Shown here piece after piece: positions 33,000 to 47,600 of a DNA stretch of 64,000 bases; the first letter of the stretch is position 1, and each line of letters begins with the position of its first letter. Source of the stretch: Beaufortia kweichowensis (Eukaryota > Chordata > Actinopteri > Cypriniformes > Gastromyzontidae); assembly GCA_019155185.1 (NCBI GenBank), contig CM032800.1, positions 14,330,501 through 14,394,500 on the forward strand, in the 5' to 3' direction. The notes beneath the pieces were generated by a model that did no database searches, was not told where the DNA came from, and saw nothing but the letters and a program-made list of their open reading frames with translations. The translations under genes and the position numbers were made by a program.

Positions 33000-35900
33000 T
33001 GCGGCTTTGATTTCAACCCTCGGCGGTAACGCTCCTTTTGTTGAAAGGCGTCTCCTCCTCGGATAGTTTTTTCCCCAATAAAGTCGTTTTTTTCAGCCAG
33101 TCTCAAATCATACTCGCTGCTCGCCCGTTATTACTCCTTGTTGTCTAGCCTCTCTGGCCGGTACTGGATCCACACCCTGCAATGAGGATTGTTCCATCAG
33201 CAATTCAAGTGAAGGGGGGGATAAAGGAGAGCCACTCTGTGGAGGAGCTCGCTTGACGCAGTTCCCCACGCTTCAATGTTTAAACACCAAGAGCCGAGGG
33301 CTGCCATGAGAACCACGAAACACGTTTCAAAGGAGTGACGCATGACTATGTGCTTATTTACCCAGATTTCATCAGATCAAACGAGACTTCGCTGCAAACA
33401 CACATATTCACATGCATTTAAAAGCGCCAGATTCCCCCTTTCCTGCTTAGTAGCGCCACCAAGCCGCTTCTCTCCATTTATAGTAACTCTGCAGATATAG
33501 ATATTCACACAGCGCACACACATATATATAGACCGCTGGAATCATTAAAAGCAATCCTTGATTGAACACATTTGCATTGATTTTAGGACAGTACAACAAA
33601 TGGACAAGCAAACAAAGTTGTGATGTAAGTGCAAAGCGCAGTTATGCAACATTTTAATGTAGCTTTGGACAGGGTACATGACACGTCAAGGTCGGCACTC
33701 AAGGAAAACAATACACTCGTCTCAATAAAAAATATCCATAAAATTACAAATAAGAAAAAAAGACGTCATGAAATTCATTTGCAAAATTTTATTCACAACC
33801 GGCTTTGGTACAAATAAATGTGTGCATGATAATTCAGACGTTATTTTTCTTGTGCCCTTTTAAGTTTCATCAAACTTTTCTGTGCTAAAGCGCGCACACA
33901 CGCCAATGTTACTTTCCATAGAACTGCTCCTCAAATCTCCCTCCCCTCCCTCTCTGCTAACGCGCGTTCATGGGCGCCACATTCTCCACCCCCTGTGTGC
34001 GCGTTCGTAGTGTCTGTTGCTATCCGACGCCACGGCAGCTTACGCGCGATTGGTCAGAAGCGGTACCCGTGGCTGTTTGAATTGGTCAGCCTGGTATGTG
34101 GGCGGAGAACAGACGAGAGACTGCCCTTTCCCCTAGCTCCTCGTTGTCTCCAAAATACGCCGCGGAAACAGGATGACGTGCCCGCGGAAATAACACAAGA
34201 CTTCAGGTAGATTGATACGGAGGGGGAGGAGGGAGAGACAACAGAGAAAAGTTGAGAGCGGGGAATTGTCATCGAGCACTAAACCGGAGGTTCAGAAGTG
34301 TTGCAATGAGGCAAACTTTAAGAGATCATTCATGTTTTAATTGAATCATGCCCTCCTACAAATAAAAACACTGCATTTAAACAGTATTAAAATAACAGTG
34401 TAATGATGATTAAGCTCTTGGACATATATTTATATACGAAAAAGCATAGCACATTTTAGTTTAGGTCTACTAAACTTAATTAATTCTCACTTTATGATAT
34501 ACATTGAAAAAGCACACAAAGCTTCTATAAATGTATACCCTAATTTTTAAAGGCAAACCTTGTCCTGATAAGAGCTCTGGTGACAGCTTGCATAACTTGT
34601 GATAAGTTGTCGGCCTCACAGCAGTCGCAGTTTAAAATCATTATACTTTAAAGTGACATAAAACAATCATATTTTACAGATTTAGTTTAATTGTAAAAAG
34701 TGAAAACTTTACAAATCATCTTTCTGTATTATAGCACCTCACACACAGTTTAGGTAACTGTATGTACAGTTTCGTTGCATCTCTACAGGAAAGATAAGGA
34801 GGATAAAAATAAAGGACAATTTTACGTTTGATTAACATGACAGTAATACATTTTGATTTGTAGTTTAATTTGACAATACGAGCTTTAAAAAGCAGGTTTA
34901 AAACCCTAGTACGTGCGGGTTGATAATTCTGCCCTGTTCTCCCCTAAAAGAGTGTAAAGGGTGGGGGGGGTCGATGGTGGTGCAAAACGAGGTTAACCAT
35001 GCCGTCATTCATTCTCCATGACTCCACAGATGCCCGTTTAAATGTATTTTTTCACATTCTCTTGATAAGAAACAATGATCGATATGAGCGCTTTCAGCCA
35101 GTGATACACAAACGTTTCATCTTTTTTAATCTTAAAAACAATTATTCAAATGACAAATAACCCTGCCCAATCATATGCTTGACTTTCATGTAAACAATCT
35201 TAATCGATAATTCACGACAGTTCAAAGACCAAAGGTCTTAAAGGTTCACACCTTACTGACAAATGGAGGAATACCTCAAACATACAAGATACCCCCCCCA
35301 AAAAAAACTAAATAATAAAACGAAATTATATTACTAAATATAAATTATATTCACTATTCACCCGTGTCAAATTATTTTGAGAGACATACCAAGTAATAAC
35401 AATATTTTTTTTTGTTTATTAAAATTGTATTTTTGTAATTTATACAAAAATTATTTTTTATTTAAACAGCTAGTTTAAACTTAAAGTGAATTTAACTTTG
35501 CTCCTTTCTCTCCACAGCTACAGCAGCGAGCGCGCGCGCGCCCCTGTGACAGCTGCGGCAGCTCCCTTATGTCACATTATTATATTATTTAGTTTGTAAA
35601 TCGTAAAGGTACAGATAAACGTCTACGTGTATAAGTGAGCTGGTTCTTGAGAGGAAATGTGACTCGTTTCCAATAAATCACCTTTGCAAAGCTTCCAGAC
35701 ACCCGAGATTAAAAACGCAAGGCGAAGATTCCGGGACTCACGTGCCTTGCAGCAAAATTCCACCCGGCAACTACACATTGTACCATGGTAACAGCGCTGC
35801 CATTGGTCCCGGGTGCGTTTTGAAATGACCAATGGGAGGGCCGGCAGCGGGTGATGCGTGTTGCTAGGTAAACATGATGCAGTGGGAAGATACGGTAGTC

Positions 35901-36300
35901 GAACTTCACTGAAGAAGCTAGCGAGCGCAAAAGGAACGGCGGGGTAACACAGCAGCGAATTACAATTACACTGCGGGGAGATTGCTGGGGTTGTGTTTCA
36001 GCTCGGCTCACGCCAGAGATGTGTTTTTTCCCTTTATTTCAAAATGTGCATTACAGAGTTACATTTGTCTGTTTGGACACATGCAAGTTAAATAAAGCAA
36101 CGAATATGGGTTTGCTAGGAACAGGCGAGATGAGGACGGCATGCTGACCAAAACAAATCATGTATACTCCTCAGTGCTTTATTTTCAACCTCCTTATTGA
36201 CGGGCAGAATGGCCAGATATACATCACGGCGCTTCCAGCAAACGCTTCCCATTGGTGACCTGCTTGTCTGCCAACAGTGACATATTTACAACTAAGTAAA
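33000..36300. promoter_or_regulatory. Promoter-like region with CCAAT and GC boxes
   Basis: CpG-containing patches at 33000-33310, 33890-34260 and 35520-35960. Inverted CCAAT words ATTGGTCAG begin at 34049 and 34081, again 32 bp apart, followed by GGGCGG near 34100. A second set near 35.8 kb has ATTGG at 35802 and CCAAT at 35829. This may be an internal promoter for dyrk1b 5' UTR exons or for a non-coding transcript. No start site or exon could be fixed by reading. Confidence 0.35.
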
Positions 36301-36642
36301 GCTACGGGTTGATGTTTGACCTCTTAGTCCCTAAATATTTAAAATAGCCCCTTAAAGTGTGTGCTTTCTTTGGAGCACATCTATTCCTTATATCCATGAG
36401 CAGTACAACAAAACATGCCAATTATGGAATGGACACTTTAAACAGGTTGAGGAACAGGGTGTGAGGTTTTTACGACCACATTTAAAGTATTTCGTGACAA
36501 AGTTACATTAAACAAACGGACAACTAGTCTCAACATTTTATTAAGGAAACATCTCATGTTAATTGTAGAATTAGTGTATTTAATCTAGTTTTTTTAATCT
36601 TGTCAACAAGTTGTAAAAAACCCTAGATGCTTTGTAGGAGGA

Positions 36643-36850
36643 TAGCTCACCCAAAAATGCAGTTATGTCATCCTAAACCTGTATGAATTAATTTATTATG
36701 CAGAACACAAAAGGAGATATTTTGAAGAATGTTGGTAACCAAATAACATAGGCGCTTACTCACTTCTACTGGACACAAAACCACTGGGAAACAGTCATAT
36801 ACAGATTTTGAACGACATTTGGATGAATAAATGATGACAGAATATGTATT
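36643..36850. repeat. MITE-like repeat, second copy of the GATAGTTCACCC family
   Basis: GGATAGCTCACCCAAAAATG at the left end, ACACAAAAGGAGATATTTTG inside and GAATAAATGATGACAGAAT near the right end. More decayed than the copy at 13981. Confidence 0.65.
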
Positions 36851-39800
36851 TTTGCTGTAGATAAAAAAAACTTGTTTCCAAACAGAACATCTTACCCGGT
36901 TACAATTAAGTTTGGAGACACCTGTGCCAAAAATGGCCCAATGTTGCTACTGCCATGCAAGTTCTGCCAAGAAACCCAAGAGGACTAGGGTCAAGTTTAC
37001 CATTACAGAAGTTTCATCCATAAATAGGTTGCATGAGGTGCCATGCTTGGACAAGACATGAACCTTAAAGCTGTCCAACACTTAGCACCAACTGGTACAA
37101 TGGCATAGGCATTCAAAATCACTCTAATAAATGTTACAGCACTGCCAGTGTTAAAAATTGTGTTAAAAGATCCAAACCTTTGACTTTGTTCTTTTTTTAA
37201 AAACATTTACAAAACTAAATCATCAATATGATTATCCTAAATATGAGACATCTGCTGGATTAATGCTAGAAAAAAGTTTGTATTCAATGTATGTGTTTCC
37301 GTGTAATTTTAGTAACATTTTAATATCTAAACAATTCACATATAATAACAGAAATGTATTTACAAGATAGCATTGTAATGTTATTTTATTTCTAATATAT
37401 AAACAGTTCACATAGAAGTAATAAATGTATTCACACAGTACTGTAATGAGATCTTTCAGGAGTAAATTTAAGATCATGACAAATTTAAAATAAATGTTCT
37501 GACAATAATACACACATGATCAGGAAGATACAAAGCTTCACAGTATCTGTTCACACGTGTCAATGCACTTACGCCTGACCCTTTCGTAGAGCGAGATGCA
37601 GGAGAATCCCCACTGTTAATCCCTGATGAGCCTCCCCCTACCCTGTCCTCCCTCCCACAGCATGACCTTTCACCTGAAAACCACACATCTAACATCTAGA
37701 CACATAGATACATAGACTTACATAGATATTTTAGAGAATACATTTGTTCTGTGTAAATATTCTACAGGTATACTGCTTTATTGCATGTACCTAGGTAGGT
37801 CCTCTGGATGTTATTCCATAGGCAACAAAAGAGGGATTAGGGCTTATTTTCTTTTTTATGAGTTCAAGAAGAGTTTATGTCATAGGTTCATTCTGCAGGT
37901 GTCAGTGGCCTGGAGGTGACATCCAAATAAGAATGTAAGATGTAAAGATTATGTAGTTTTACATTTGGAAATGAAATATAAAATAAAACAATTCCTTTAT
38001 GTTATATATCCCCTGTATTTAATTGGACTGGGACTTTAACAGGGATTAGGAGAAAAATGCATGCACAGGGTTGTGATAATTGAGAAGTTACTGGTGATCC
38101 CTCCTCTGCTGCCTCTAGTGGCCAAGCCATGTCACTGCATAAGAGACTGTATGTGTGTGGGAGAGAGAACTGCTTTACAAGATGAGCTCTTGGTGATTTT
38201 CAACCCCTACCTTGCTTCTAATTATGTATAATTGCTCATAACACATTGTCATAGGCTGATAGGCCTACTCAAAAGTTTTCAAATGGGCCTTTGTTTCAAA
38301 TCTGCATAAGGTCTCTCTGAAAATAGAAAACATGGCAAAAATATCCTCTTGTATTTTATGTTTGAGACCAAAATGTTATGTTTATGTTATGTTGATCAAA
38401 AACACAAATACATCTTCCTGTTAAAAGACATGAGTGCTATAGACAATCTATTTTAGAAAGCATTATTTACACATTTTCTAAAAACATATAAAACGTTCTT
38501 AATTTTTTACTACAATCTTTAAGAATGCAATAAATTCTGATATATCTAATTAATGTCCATTTTATATCGCAGTCTCTCTCTAATTAATGTATATGCTATT
38601 TTGGTTACATTCAACAAATGAACAAAAACAGAAATAAAGACATTTAAAAAAGATAATTTTGCCTGTTATGTATTTGATCAAAAGTGTTACAGACAATAAA
38701 GAACTAGAATTTAAGTCTAAATATTTTGAAGATGTTTTAATAGTTATAAATAATTCTTTAGGCGTCATCTTTAGATAAGCCTAACAATGCCAGTCACATA
38801 GATTAAAGGGCAATTTTATTGTAGCTTGTAAAGTTTTAAAGATATAACAGCAGAAAGCGGTAAAGTAATAAAATAAAATAAAAATGTATCCTCTAGTATG
38901 AACTTAAACACTTAACATTATTTATATTTGTACTCAATTAAGACATTTTGTAGTTTTAATGATTTTTAAGCAAGTCAACCATCTGCAACACAGTACTGGC
39001 AAAACAACTGTCCTAAATAACATCTTAACATGAACCCAAGACAAAGGGCATTGTGTGTAATGGAAATGACGGTTTTCAAACTATCTTAAAATGCAACAAG
39101 TCACTATGACAGAATCATAACATTATATTTGCACATCAAGTAGCCTTATATATTAAACAGAAAACTAAACATGAGATTAAATTTGAAACAGTCCGTTTTC
39201 TTTCAAAAAATGCTCCTGTTCTCATAGTGCATATTTCAAAAAATTGTCAGTGCAATCTTGCTAATCTTTTAACAAAGTGTTATAACTTGCCCGGCCATGA
39301 CAGAAACAAATTTTTATGATAATTACCTACATGGGTGGGAAAATAATGTTTACCAATTGCAAAATAGTGATTTAGGAATTGTCAAACTTGCATTCAGGTT
39401 TGAGTCCCACCCTCCATTTATTTTCCTTGAAGATGTTTCCTTACAAAAGTAAAATGTGTTGCAAACGCAGTTTCATGTTGACTTTAATGTATACTTTTTA
39501 ACCTGTTAACTGTCACCGTTCCTCAGGAGGAACACCTATGTTATTTCCTTATTCACTTTAATATTTCATAGTTGAATTTTATTTTAATCATGACAAACTA
39601 TAAATTGATGGAAAGGTATTAGACTCAAAATGAAATATTATTTGACAAATTTTCCTAACAACCAACATTAACAAAAAAACATTTTAAAAAATGTTAACGT
39701 TACTGTAATGTTACTGTAACGTTACTGTACTGTAAAAACACATTTTTAAAAGACTTAAAAATGTTTGAAAAACATCTAAAAATGAAAAAAGTGTATACTC

Positions 39801-41149
39801 AATTTCTGCTGTGACAGTTATAATGTCAATCTGTGTATTAAGTCATATTAATGTCTAATAGTCACTGGTATCAAAAAAGGTTTAATTGATTGATCACACA
39901 GGTGGATTTCCAGTGTAGCGCTTCTAAACACGCAAGGCCAATAATACAACCAAATGACCTCTACCCCACGCCCTACTGGACACGAAGCCAAATATATACC
40001 CCTAACATTTGTACTGTCAAGACAGCAGTTTTTAAACCTCAGTCCACATGGACACCTAACGCCCCTCTACCACCTCTCCTTCTCTCCTCTCTAGCCCTCT
40101 ATTCCTCCTATACTGCACATACGATGTGATTAAGCTTCTGTTAAGCCAGGCATAATCTCCAGAAGCTCTGGCTATTTAATTTTTGCTGTGCCAGCTTAGA
40201 GCAGTCATGGAGCCTGGCATAGGGGTGTGTGCAGGCATGCAGGCAGGCACTTTGGCTGTCACAGTCAGCGCATGAAGCAGTCTCGCACTCCCACGGTGAC
40301 AACAGGCCCTTGTACATGGACACGTTCAGTCTATTAACCATGAGCTCTGATACTAAAAGACATGCTTCAAATATCCAAAGACAGGCATACGTGTGTTTAA
40401 CCACCGTGCTGCGAGATGGATGCATGTGTACAGACAGGCAGCATCCTGAATTGAAATGATGCAACAGACAGACAGGCCGGCCTTTTAATGAGCCAATTTG
40501 GTTCATTCATTTTGACAACTTTAATCCAAGTCACTTGAATATGCGAAGCCAATTTAGGCAGTAAAGGTTTATCTAGGCCGATACAGATGCACGCTGTCTA
40601 TAGGTAGGCCAGTCTGTAGGGCTAGGATCAACAAATGTCTATTGCCTCCTGCAACCTAGCACTTGCAGTCTGGGTTTTCCTGATTTCCTGAATCAATGTA
40701 GTACTTCATTCTTTATTCTCGAATTTCTGGGCCCTAGTATACATTAGCTTACAGCTTCTGACCTTCCATAAAGAAAAGATGTGCATTGCAATGCAGAAAA
40801 CAATCTTATTAAACCAAGATGAACATTATTACATTATTTATTATATTACTATTATTAAAGTGCAATCTGAAAAGTTATGTTCAATGAACTGTCTGGCTAT
40901 CATGTTTAGCAACAAGGTACGATTTTTCCTCTATTTTGAGTTCTCTCTCAACCAGCTTCTTCCATTTCATAGCAGTTTCTTGTTCTTTCAGGCAATGTTT
41001 TACTTTTCTTTTACTGGAGTCATCTATCAAATGTTTTGCGCTCACCATATATTCAAAATGATTACAATTTTACCAATAATTCTATTTTAAACTACAGTCT
41101 ATTAAACATTTAGAGTTGCAGGATGACATAACTGTATAACTTCACATGT

Positions 41150-41195
41150 GCAATCACTGGGATCAAACCCATGACCTTGGCATTGCTCGTCTTGA
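41150..41195 (-). repeat. SINE tRNA-like remnant
   Basis: CACTGGGATCAAACCCATGA then CCTTGGCATTGC is the reverse complement of the B-box side of the SINE head. No tail visible. Confidence 0.4.
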
Positions 41196-42394
41196 TGAAA
41201 ACTGTAAAATAAACAGTTAATGGCCATTAAACAAAATATTTACCTGCCAATCAGATTCCAGTATTTCAGGTCATTGTGTAATATCACAAAATAAACACTG
41301 TACAGGTTTGTCTAACTAACACTAATGCAACAAACTAAAATAAAACGGTGTGGCATATTCTCAGTTGCTCGTCATTTCCTTCTCTTTTCTCCTCTCATCT
41401 CATCTCTTCCCCAGTCCTGACCCACTTTCATCTCCCTTTGAAGAGAGAGTGACCCAGCAATGTCCCTGATGAGGATCCTATACTGTTCTGCCCCCAACTA
41501 CCCCCACGTCACTGTATCCATAGAGACATGGGCTATGTAAATACATCCCATATTCCACTATACACAAGCCTTATGAGTGTTGCCATGCTATTCCTGATGC
41601 CAGTGTATGAGTGGGAAACAGTAATGCAAAGTACTATTATGCTGTATAGTAATTATACTGGATTACTATACTTCAGTATTTTTAGGTGGGGTCTGTATTT
41701 TACCTAAGTACAATTTAAACTGAACGAAAAATCTAAGATAAAATAGTTTTTACTAGTTACTAGATCATTTTCTTCCATTCTGCATTGCTATTTAAACATA
41801 CAATGCCATTGGCCAAACATTTTCATTGGTTCTTGGGATGTGACATCAATCATGGGCATACATAGATGTTGTATTGAGTGCTTTAGCCTGTTGCTGTGAT
41901 ATGTCAATGGCACCACTTTACTGTGGAGGTCATTACTGTCCTAAAGTCACATTGAAGTGAATAGAAAAGCTACAGTTTTTCTAGAAAAAGAGCACAATAA
42001 CATTTATAATTTCCAAACTATTTCAAGGGTTTCTGATCTACATTGAGTTTTCTCTCCAGTTACTTAGAAAATCATCCATTATCATAGAGAACTGTAAAAA
42101 CCTGTGCTTGTCAAACAATGATTTGGCTTCATTTTCTTGGTTAAGGAAATTCACCTCCCTATTAATTTGTGTGTTTTTAGGACAGTCTTTACCTCCACAA
42201 CAAGTCAGCACTACTGACATCCGATTCTGCAGCCAATGCGTTGTCTATGTCTATGTCATCAAATACCACAGCACCTTATCCTATGTATAAGACAAATCAT
42301 AACAATCAGTCAAAGAAAAGAACACAGTCTGCAAACATGGTTCAATCTCAGTCCCAGGATCATGCATACCTGTACCATGTTAACATTTAGCGTG

Positions 42395-42480
42395 ACTTTA
42401 GCGTGTACTATGGTTACTGTAGTAAAACCATGGTAATTTCTATGATTACGATGGTTTTACTACAAGTAATGGTTATTAAC
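42395..42480. repeat. Short palindromic element
   Basis: Arms ATGGTTACTGTAGTAAAACC and GGTTTTACTACAAGTAATGG are imperfect reverse complements around a short centre. Palindromes of this sequence type are frequent in cyprinid genomes. Confidence 0.6.
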
Positions 42481-43475
42481 ATTTTCATTCATTTAAACTT
42501 TAGTGAAAGTGCAAGAGTACCACATTAAATTGTACTTAGGTATGTTCTTGGCTAAATACTTTTTATTGAGTAAAACTGTCCCTTAGTATCTATACTTTCA
42601 CTAATTTTTGCGTATTTTTTACACTCTGAAAGAGAACAACCACGGGGAAAAACTTTAGACTATATAGCTGACATTGGCCAGTGTCATTATTAGTAGAAAT
42701 GGACAAAATCTGATCTGTTAATCTTTTATATTTTCACCCATGCTGTTAACTTGTTTGAAAATATAACTTCATACTACTTCCAGCTATCAAAAAGGCCACA
42801 AAACGAATTCACTAACAAGTTCTTAAATCACAGTTAGTGGTCACTGGCCAAGTTAAATGGGCCAACTTCATTTTGACAGCTCATAGTTTGGTCTACGTTT
42901 AGTTTTAGTAAACAGAACAAAAAGAATACAAAGTCGTGGACGTGTCATGCACTTGACTCTTATGGTGAAGGGATTTGGAAGAAATGGATAAAGATTACTA
43001 AAATTAAAAGTCTATTTTAGGAGCAGCTCGTAACATCTTTATCCCATCCAGCTCTACCAATAACTCTCTCTCTCTTTCTGACACACATCCATCTTCACAC
43101 CTTTCCTTTTTGTCTTAAAGAAGTTCTAGACCTTCATCTCAGTTTATCCAATTCCCTGTTACCTTTCTCATCTTCCAGCATCACTTCTCCACGTATTCAA
43201 ACCCAAATTTTAGCCTCACACTCTCTCCATCTCAGAGCTGCATTAAACAGGTCAGCAAGGGAGGGATGCTGAGAGGAAAAAAGATCACCACACTTTTTAT
43301 CACACAGATGCACAGAGGATGCTCAAACAGACATACATACGGAGTGACTTCATACTGATTTAACACACTTGCATCACATTAATGTAGTCAATCAAAAAAG
43401 TTAAACTTTCTGTCTGCAAACAAGTGAATGTGTGAAGTGAATGGTGCTTCATTGAGAAGAAGAGCTAAAATTACG

Positions 43476-44295
43476 CATTGTTATGCAGTTGCTAGAGTGT
43501 TCTGAATGGACTTTAGCATGTTGCTATGCCGTTGCTATGGTGTTCTGAATGGATTGTAGCATGAAGCTATGCAGTTGCTAGGGTGTTCCAAATAGACTTT
43601 GGCATGTTGCTATGCAGTTGCTAGGGTGTTATGAATGGATTGTAGCATGAAGCTATGCAGTTGCTAGGGTGTTCCAAATAGACGTTGGCATGTTGCTATG
43701 CCGTTGCTATGGTGTTCTGAATGGATTGTACCATGAAGCCATGCAGTTGCTAGTGTGTTCCAAATAGACGTTGGCATGTTGCTATGCAGCTGCTAGGGCA
43801 TTCTGAATGGATTTTATCATGTTGCTATGGTGTTCTGAATGGATTGTAGAATGGAGCCCTGCAGTTGCTAGGGTGTTCCAAATGGACTTTGGCATGTTAC
43901 TATGCAGTTGCTAGGGTGTTCTGAATGATTTTCAGCATGTCTCTATGCAGTTGTAGATTGTAGCATGGAGCCATGCAGTTGCTAGGGTGTTCTGAATGGA
44001 TTGTAGCATGGAGCCATGCAGTTGCTAGGGTGTTCTGAATGAATTTTAGCATGTTGCTAGGGTGTTCTGAATGGATTGTAGCATGGAGCCATGCAGTTGC
44101 TAGGGTGTTCTGAATGGATTGTAGCATGGAGCCATGCAGTTGCTAGGGTGTTCTGAATGAATTTTAGCATGTTGCTATGCAGTTGCCAGGGTGTTCTAAA
44201 TGGACTTTAGCATGTTGCTATGCCATTGCTAGGGTGTTCTAAATGGACTTTGGCATGTTGCTATGCAGTTGCTAGTGTGTTTTGAATGGATTAGC
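43476..44295. repeat. 43-bp minisatellite, about 19 units
   Basis: The unit reads roughly GTTGCTATGCAGTTGCTAGG, then GTGTTCTGAATGGA, then TTGTAGCAT. At least two unit variants occur (CATGTTGCTATGC and CATGGAGCCATGC) and alternate in 43930-44160. The open frame crossing it on the minus strand (43900-44127) is a by-product of the 43-bp period, not a gene. Confidence 0.9.
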
Positions 44296-44486
44296 ATGGG
44301 TGTTCAAGGCACTTTGAACTTTTTACTGACCTAAATCAAAAGATTTTAACACAAAGTCACCATGGCTAAACTCTAATACTGAGGCTACCTGTAGCAAGCT
44401 CTATTGTTTACAAAAAATTTGTTTGCCACTGTAGTCAAGACATTCACACCAAACTTTCTGAAGAGCCGTTGAAAAACTCAACTCAT

Positions 44487-44661
44487 GTAACGCATTTGGT
44501 AGTGCATTGTGTTAGCAACGTAAAGGTTGGGGGTTTGGTTCTCAGAGAACACAAATACTATAAAAAAAATTAATGTGATATATATACGTTGAATGCATTG
44601 TAAGTTGACTCCTTTTGAATAAAAGCATCTAAAAATTGCATAAATATAAATGTCAATTTAA
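44487..44661 (+). repeat. Degenerate tRNA-derived SINE
   Basis: GTTAGCAACGTAAAGGTTGG then GGGTTTGGTTCTCAG matches the head and GAATAAAAGCATCTAAAAAT the tail of the SINE at 27729, with many changes. Confidence 0.65.
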
Positions 44662-47600
44662 ATTAAAGTTTCTGGTTAACTACATCTTAAAACCTGACCA
44701 AGACTGCATCACGTAGAGGTGGGGACTAGATCAGAATGACTCACACATACACACATTACTGCTGCTAAGGGGTACACCTTACCTTACCTTAAGGCATGCT
44801 ACTGCTTGATATGTGAATGCAGTGGTATAAAAAAATGGAGAAATAGGTGAGACAGAAACAAAAACTTAACCTACAGGGAACACAAAGTGTCCATTTCTCA
44901 ACTTGCACCATTTACAGGGGCCAGGCTGAGAAAAAGCATGACCAGACTTTTGCTAAACAGATTATATGTTCAAGTGGTGCAGATAGAAGAGATGTCCTAT
45001 CACATATCACTATAAGAGTAGCTATCAGTGCTTTTATAGTAACTAACTTTCCATTTCTCCATCACAAATCATGCCCTGACAAAAGTACAGCTACTATCCT
45101 CTCTCGAACCCTAGGTATCTACCATGCCTATCCAACATGTACGAAAGCCACTGTGTGCTTTACATAACTAATTTATGAGCCACTGGAAGCTAGAAGTAAA
45201 CTACATTAGGAAGGGACAGGCAGCAACAGCTTATGGAAGGAAGATGCTTGCGACCAGAAATCTGCTCTGTGCGATGTGCCTTTTGCAAATTTTACATTGC
45301 TTAAAACACAGATGGAAATCACAGAGGAATACAGGGTTGCCATATCCTAAAGACACTTTTCTGGATTTTTGTAGATTGATAACAAATACATCTCAAAGTG
45401 ACCTTCACTGCCAAATTGGTACTGTACCGAACGGTTCTGTTTGATATTGTATCAATAAAGATCATTTGATCCTTGTATTGATAATGCAGGAGGCTTGCTT
45501 AAGTTTGCAGATTCTGACATTTGGGAAGAAAATGGTTTAAGTTAAGACTCAAAATACAAAGCAATGAATGTAAAAAAAAGTGGCTGTATTTTCTTATGCT
45601 GTTGGTCTCATCTTTATTAGGATGAGATGAATGGAATTGAAAGATTTGCTGAATAATTACAATACACGACCTACACGACTGCAGGATGTGTCTCTGTTTG
45701 CACTATTTTTAAGTCGGTTACCATCCATAGAGCCACATGTTGACCTCACACACAAGCCATGCTTTGGAGGAAAAGCTTGTTAAGAGCCACATCCAAATCG
45801 ATGCGTTAGGCTATATGCCATCTGATGAGAGATGGGATTTGTCCTGACAGTAAGGGCAATGTCACACAGGGACAGACAGACAGAAACAGCACAGCGGGTG
45901 CATGGGTGGGATATGGAGGAGGGCTGAGGAAGAAAGCTGCTGAGAATACATCATACACATTGAGAAACAAGTTTTTTGTCCTACTCTTCCTTTCGTCCAA
46001 CATTTGGAACCAGAGTATACTGTTAATCAAGAAAGTCAGTATAGACAGTATAGAAACGATGTAGTAGTAAGTGTGCACATCCTTTACTCCCAGAGCTATC
46101 AAATTTAGTATGTTGTGAGATGAATGGGAAATACTGCCTCAGGTCTCTGAAATGACAAGTGTATGTCTACCCTCGTTTAGTTTGTCAGCTATAGGAAATG
46201 AGAAGTACATCAATTATAGGACAGTAATGGCTAATAAGGGGAAACTACAACACTGTCAAGTACCCAAAAAAAACTTTTCTCTATACAAACCTTGAGACCT
46301 AAGAGGGATACACATTACAAAGTACATGTAATACTTTGTATGTATCTTACATTTGCAAATTGAGGAAACATGGTAAAACCTTGGAGTCCTGCTTCATGCT
46401 CAGTGTGCTGTCCCTGATCCATTTCTAGATTTAAAAAGTTACAGATCAAGCCTTTTCTATACAAACGTTTAAAAAAATCATAATATAACATGTCTTGACC
46501 ATCCCTTTAAATGTACTACAGAAACAAGGCTTCAGTATAAAACACTTCCCGGCAACGAATAGCTTTTAATATAGCATCACAATACGTTTACAGTTGTTGC
46601 AAGATTTCATACAATGAAGTTAGTTAGTCTATTCACAGTTCTGTGTCACTCTGCCACAGACACCAAAAGAAATACCCCCTCCCAAAAAAGTAAAAAAACA
46701 AGAGCTTTACACAAAGTAAACCAGAAAGATTAAAAAATGAAAGGATCAATTTAATGTATAATGGAGGCAGATGTTTAAAAATGCATCAAGAAAATCTAAA
46801 AAAAACTAAAAAGGGGAGAACTAAAAGTGTGACATTTGTTGGCTCCATGACATAGCAACCAAAAGCACTAGATGACTATTCATCTAGACTCCCTAAAAGG
46901 CGATTTTTAGTAACAACCTTCTTTATAATGACAAATTTAAAGACAGCAAACTGATGAAAAAAGACTATGTGGTTCATGCCTTTAAATACCAATCTTTTAC
47001 CTACAATCCAATGATTTCACCCATTTCTATTCTGAAAAATCTACATAATCTGTCGCAAAAGCATGAATCCCAACTAACAGGGTGGCAACGGCTACGTTTG
47101 AACAATTCTTAAAGGTGATAATATCTGAAGATGCAGTAAGAAGCCTGATGGAGATGGCAACATGCGAAAGAAAAAGAGAAGAAGTGTGTCCATTTTGAAC
47201 CGGCATTGCTACTTCAGCACCACAGCAGAATCCTTACAGAAACGCTATGGAGATGAGGGGTGTAGGCATAGCCAGATATATCCAAGGCTTCGACTGCAAG
47301 ACACACTGAGCTAAATGGAGACATGGATAAATGTGCCACATCCAGATTTATTCTAGAGGTTAAAAGAAAGAAAAATCGGCCGTATATCCCTTTACAGCAC
47401 GATCAAGCACGTATGACTATTAAGGAGAAAATTGTAACGTCACCCTATCTAGACAGCCTTGACACAAAGTCGCAATTTTTTGACAAAATATGTCCTTTTA
47501 TATATCGATTTGACCATACTATGTCAAAAACGGTAAAGAAATCAAACGATGCGGTAAAACGGAGGTTATATCTGTCAAATTTCGATAGCTTACTGACATT

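Larger units (their letters stand above)
26400..33000. other. Non-coding DNA, probable dyrk1b 5' intron
   Basis: No supported coding exon. It contains the SINE at 27729, a TTTC microsatellite at 29362-29388 and a TA/CA-rich patch at about 31725-31775. An isolated open stretch at 28512-28690 (minus) is discussed among the findings. Confidence 0.45.
36300..43470. other. Non-coding DNA
   Basis: AT-rich; no supported exon. Contains the repeats at 36643 and 42395, a SINE remnant near 41150 and a small tandem run of GTTACTGTAAC words near 39697-39735. Confidence 0.45.

Noticed and set aside
43900..44127. 75-codon minus-strand open frame with repeated peptides (IHSEHPSN)
   Set aside because: It is read through the 43-bp minisatellite; the repetition comes from the DNA repeat, not from a protein.
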